Below are positions 63,494 to 64,000 of a stretch of 64,000 nucleotides of DNA, piece after piece. The notes under the pieces were generated by a model. The model had not been told where the DNA came from. It saw only the letters and a list, made by a program, of their open reading frames with translations, and searched no databases. The position numbers were made by a program, and so were the translations under genes. Every line of letters begins with the position of its first letter. Within the stretch, counting starts at the first letter, position 1. The DNA comes from Odiellus spinosus (Eukaryota > Arthropoda > Arachnida > Opiliones > Phalangiidae): positions 806,001-870,000 of the forward strand of contig CAWUCO010000219.1 in assembly GCA_963920705.1 (NCBI GenBank). Direction: 5' to 3'.

Positions 63494-64000
63494 TTTTTCG
63501 ATCTATACTTGGGAAATTTTTGGATCTATACTTGGGAAATTTTTGGATCCATACTTAGGAAATATTTGGATCTATACTTGGGAAATTTTTTATCTATACT
63601 TGGGAAATTTTGGATCTATACTTGGGAAATTTTTCGATCTATACTTGGAAAATTTTGGATCTATACTTGGAAAATTTTTCGATCTATACTAGGGAAATTT
63701 TTGGATGTATACTTGTGAAATTTTTAGATCTATACTTGGGAAATTTTTGGATCTATACTTGGGAAATTTTGGATCTATACTTGGGAAATTTTTCGATCTA
63801 TACTTGGAAAATTTTTCGATCTATGCTTGTGAAATTTTTGGATCTACACTTGGGAAATTTTTCGATCTATACTTGGGAAATTTTTGGATCTATACTTGGA
63901 AAATTTTTGGATCTATACTTGGAAAATTTTTGGATCTATACTTGGGAAATTTTTGGATCTATACTTGGGAAATTTTTGGATCTATACTTGGGAAATTTTG
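63494..64000 (+). repeat. Degenerate satellite tail of the window
   Basis: Still the same monomer, but with a high density of changes not seen or rare elsewhere: GGATCCATAC at 63545, CTTAGGAAATATTTGG, a 22-bp TTTTTTATCTATAC monomer near 63584, GGAAAATTTTGGATCT near 63650, TTTTTAGATCT near 63722 and GGATCTACAC near 63840. It ends mid-array. This may be the approach to an array edge or just a less homogenised segment. Confidence 0.7.

Larger units (their letters stand above)
1..64000 (+). repeat. 23-bp satellite array filling the whole window
   Basis: Every stretch I read is a copy of a 23-bp unit: positions 1-12 GGATCTATACTT, 13-15 GGG, 16-18 AAA, 19-23 TTTTT. The consensus has 10 T, 6 A, 5 G and 2 C, so it is about 70% A+T and strongly strand-asymmetric. 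All monomers point the same way. Position 1 is mostly G or C. Most other changes are single substitutions, with a minority of 21-, 22- and 24-bp monomers. No unique DNA, transposon, tRNA, rRNA or gene interrupts it. The array enters and leaves at the window edges. Length, homogeneity and layered order fit heterochromatic satellite DNA of a eukaryote. I do not recognise a published family. No function is shown by the sequence itself. Confidence 0.98.

Noticed and set aside
1-64000. CRISPR array
   Set aside because: A CRISPR needs repeats separated by unique spacers of similar length. Here monomers are directly adjacent with no spacers.
1-64000. Telomeric repeat
   Set aside because: The unit is 23 bp with A3T5 and GATC and does not resemble known short G-rich telomere units. 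A subtelomeric location remains possible.
1-64000. G-quadruplex potential from the GGG in each monomer
   Set aside because: GGG runs are 20 bases apart, far longer than usual quadruplex loops.
1-64000. TATA-box or NF-kappaB/Dorsal-like sites (CTATAC, GGGAAATTTT)
   Set aside because: CTATAC is not a TATA box, and GGGAAATTTT lacks the second CC half of the Rel consensus. Both are just parts of the monomer and occur thousands of times.
1-64000. Genes or ncRNA on the minus strand
   Set aside because: The reverse complement has a TAG in each frame every 69 bases, and no tRNA-, rRNA- or snRNA-like sequence interrupts the repeat.

Overview
The whole 64,000-base window is one uninterrupted, head-to-tail satellite (tandem repeat) array. 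The basic unit is 23 bp: positions 1-12 read GGATCTATACTT, then a GGG run, then an A3T5 tract. Dividing the window by the unit length gives about 2,790 monomers, all on the + strand. I see no unique DNA, transposon, RNA gene or inverted block. The array runs off both ends, so it is longer than 64 kb. A satellite this long, about 70% A+T in its consensus, with layered higher-order repeats, suggests a eukaryotic nuclear chromosome in heterochromatin (centromeric, pericentromeric or subtelomeric). The species cannot be told from the sequence, and I do not recognise this monomer as a named satellite.

Variant monomers make the layout readable. The commonest split is position 1 = G (TTTTTGGATCT) against position 1 = C (TTTTTCGATCT, with a CpG). 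Rarer forms are CTAGGG, GGATGTATAC, GGATTTATAC, GAATCTCTAC, CTTACTATAC, GTACTATACATGGG, GGATCGATTC, GGGCCGATTC and 21-, 22- and 24-bp monomers. These recur in fixed order and define five domains. Domain A (20-2402) is a 35-monomer, 802-bp higher-order repeat. Domain B (mixed 2403-4790, regular 4791-11608) is a 24-monomer, 551-bp repeat that itself groups as A-B-B'. Domain C (about 11.6-28.3 kb) has tandem duplications of 1,720, 779, 1,008 and 414 bp nested in blocks recurring every 4.5-4.7 kb. Domain D (about 28.3-32.2 kb) is a mosaic with 206-, 872- and 1,653-bp offsets. Domain E (about 32.2-63.5 kb) is a separate family with superunits of 3.4, 3.7 and 3.1 kb built from 688-, 985- and 872-bp modules. 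The last 500 bases are more degenerate.

There are no credible genes. The consensus contains no TAA, TAG or TGA in any + frame, so it gives long open frames in all three frames (up to 845 codons at 45295-47832). These are a consequence of monomer sequence. Their ends fall on variant monomers such as CTAGGG (TAG) or TTTGAATC (TGA).

The main interest is the hierarchy: 23 bp, then 0.4-1.7 kb repeats, then 3-5 kb superunits, with breakpoints that nearly always preserve monomer register, as expected of unequal exchange. Also notable are the possible expansion of B-D inside an older A/E-type array, a partial CENP-B-box-like match in the C-type monomers, strong strand asymmetry, and CpG confined to particular monomer classes. 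All positions were read by eye. Domain borders given as 'about' are good to roughly one or two monomers.
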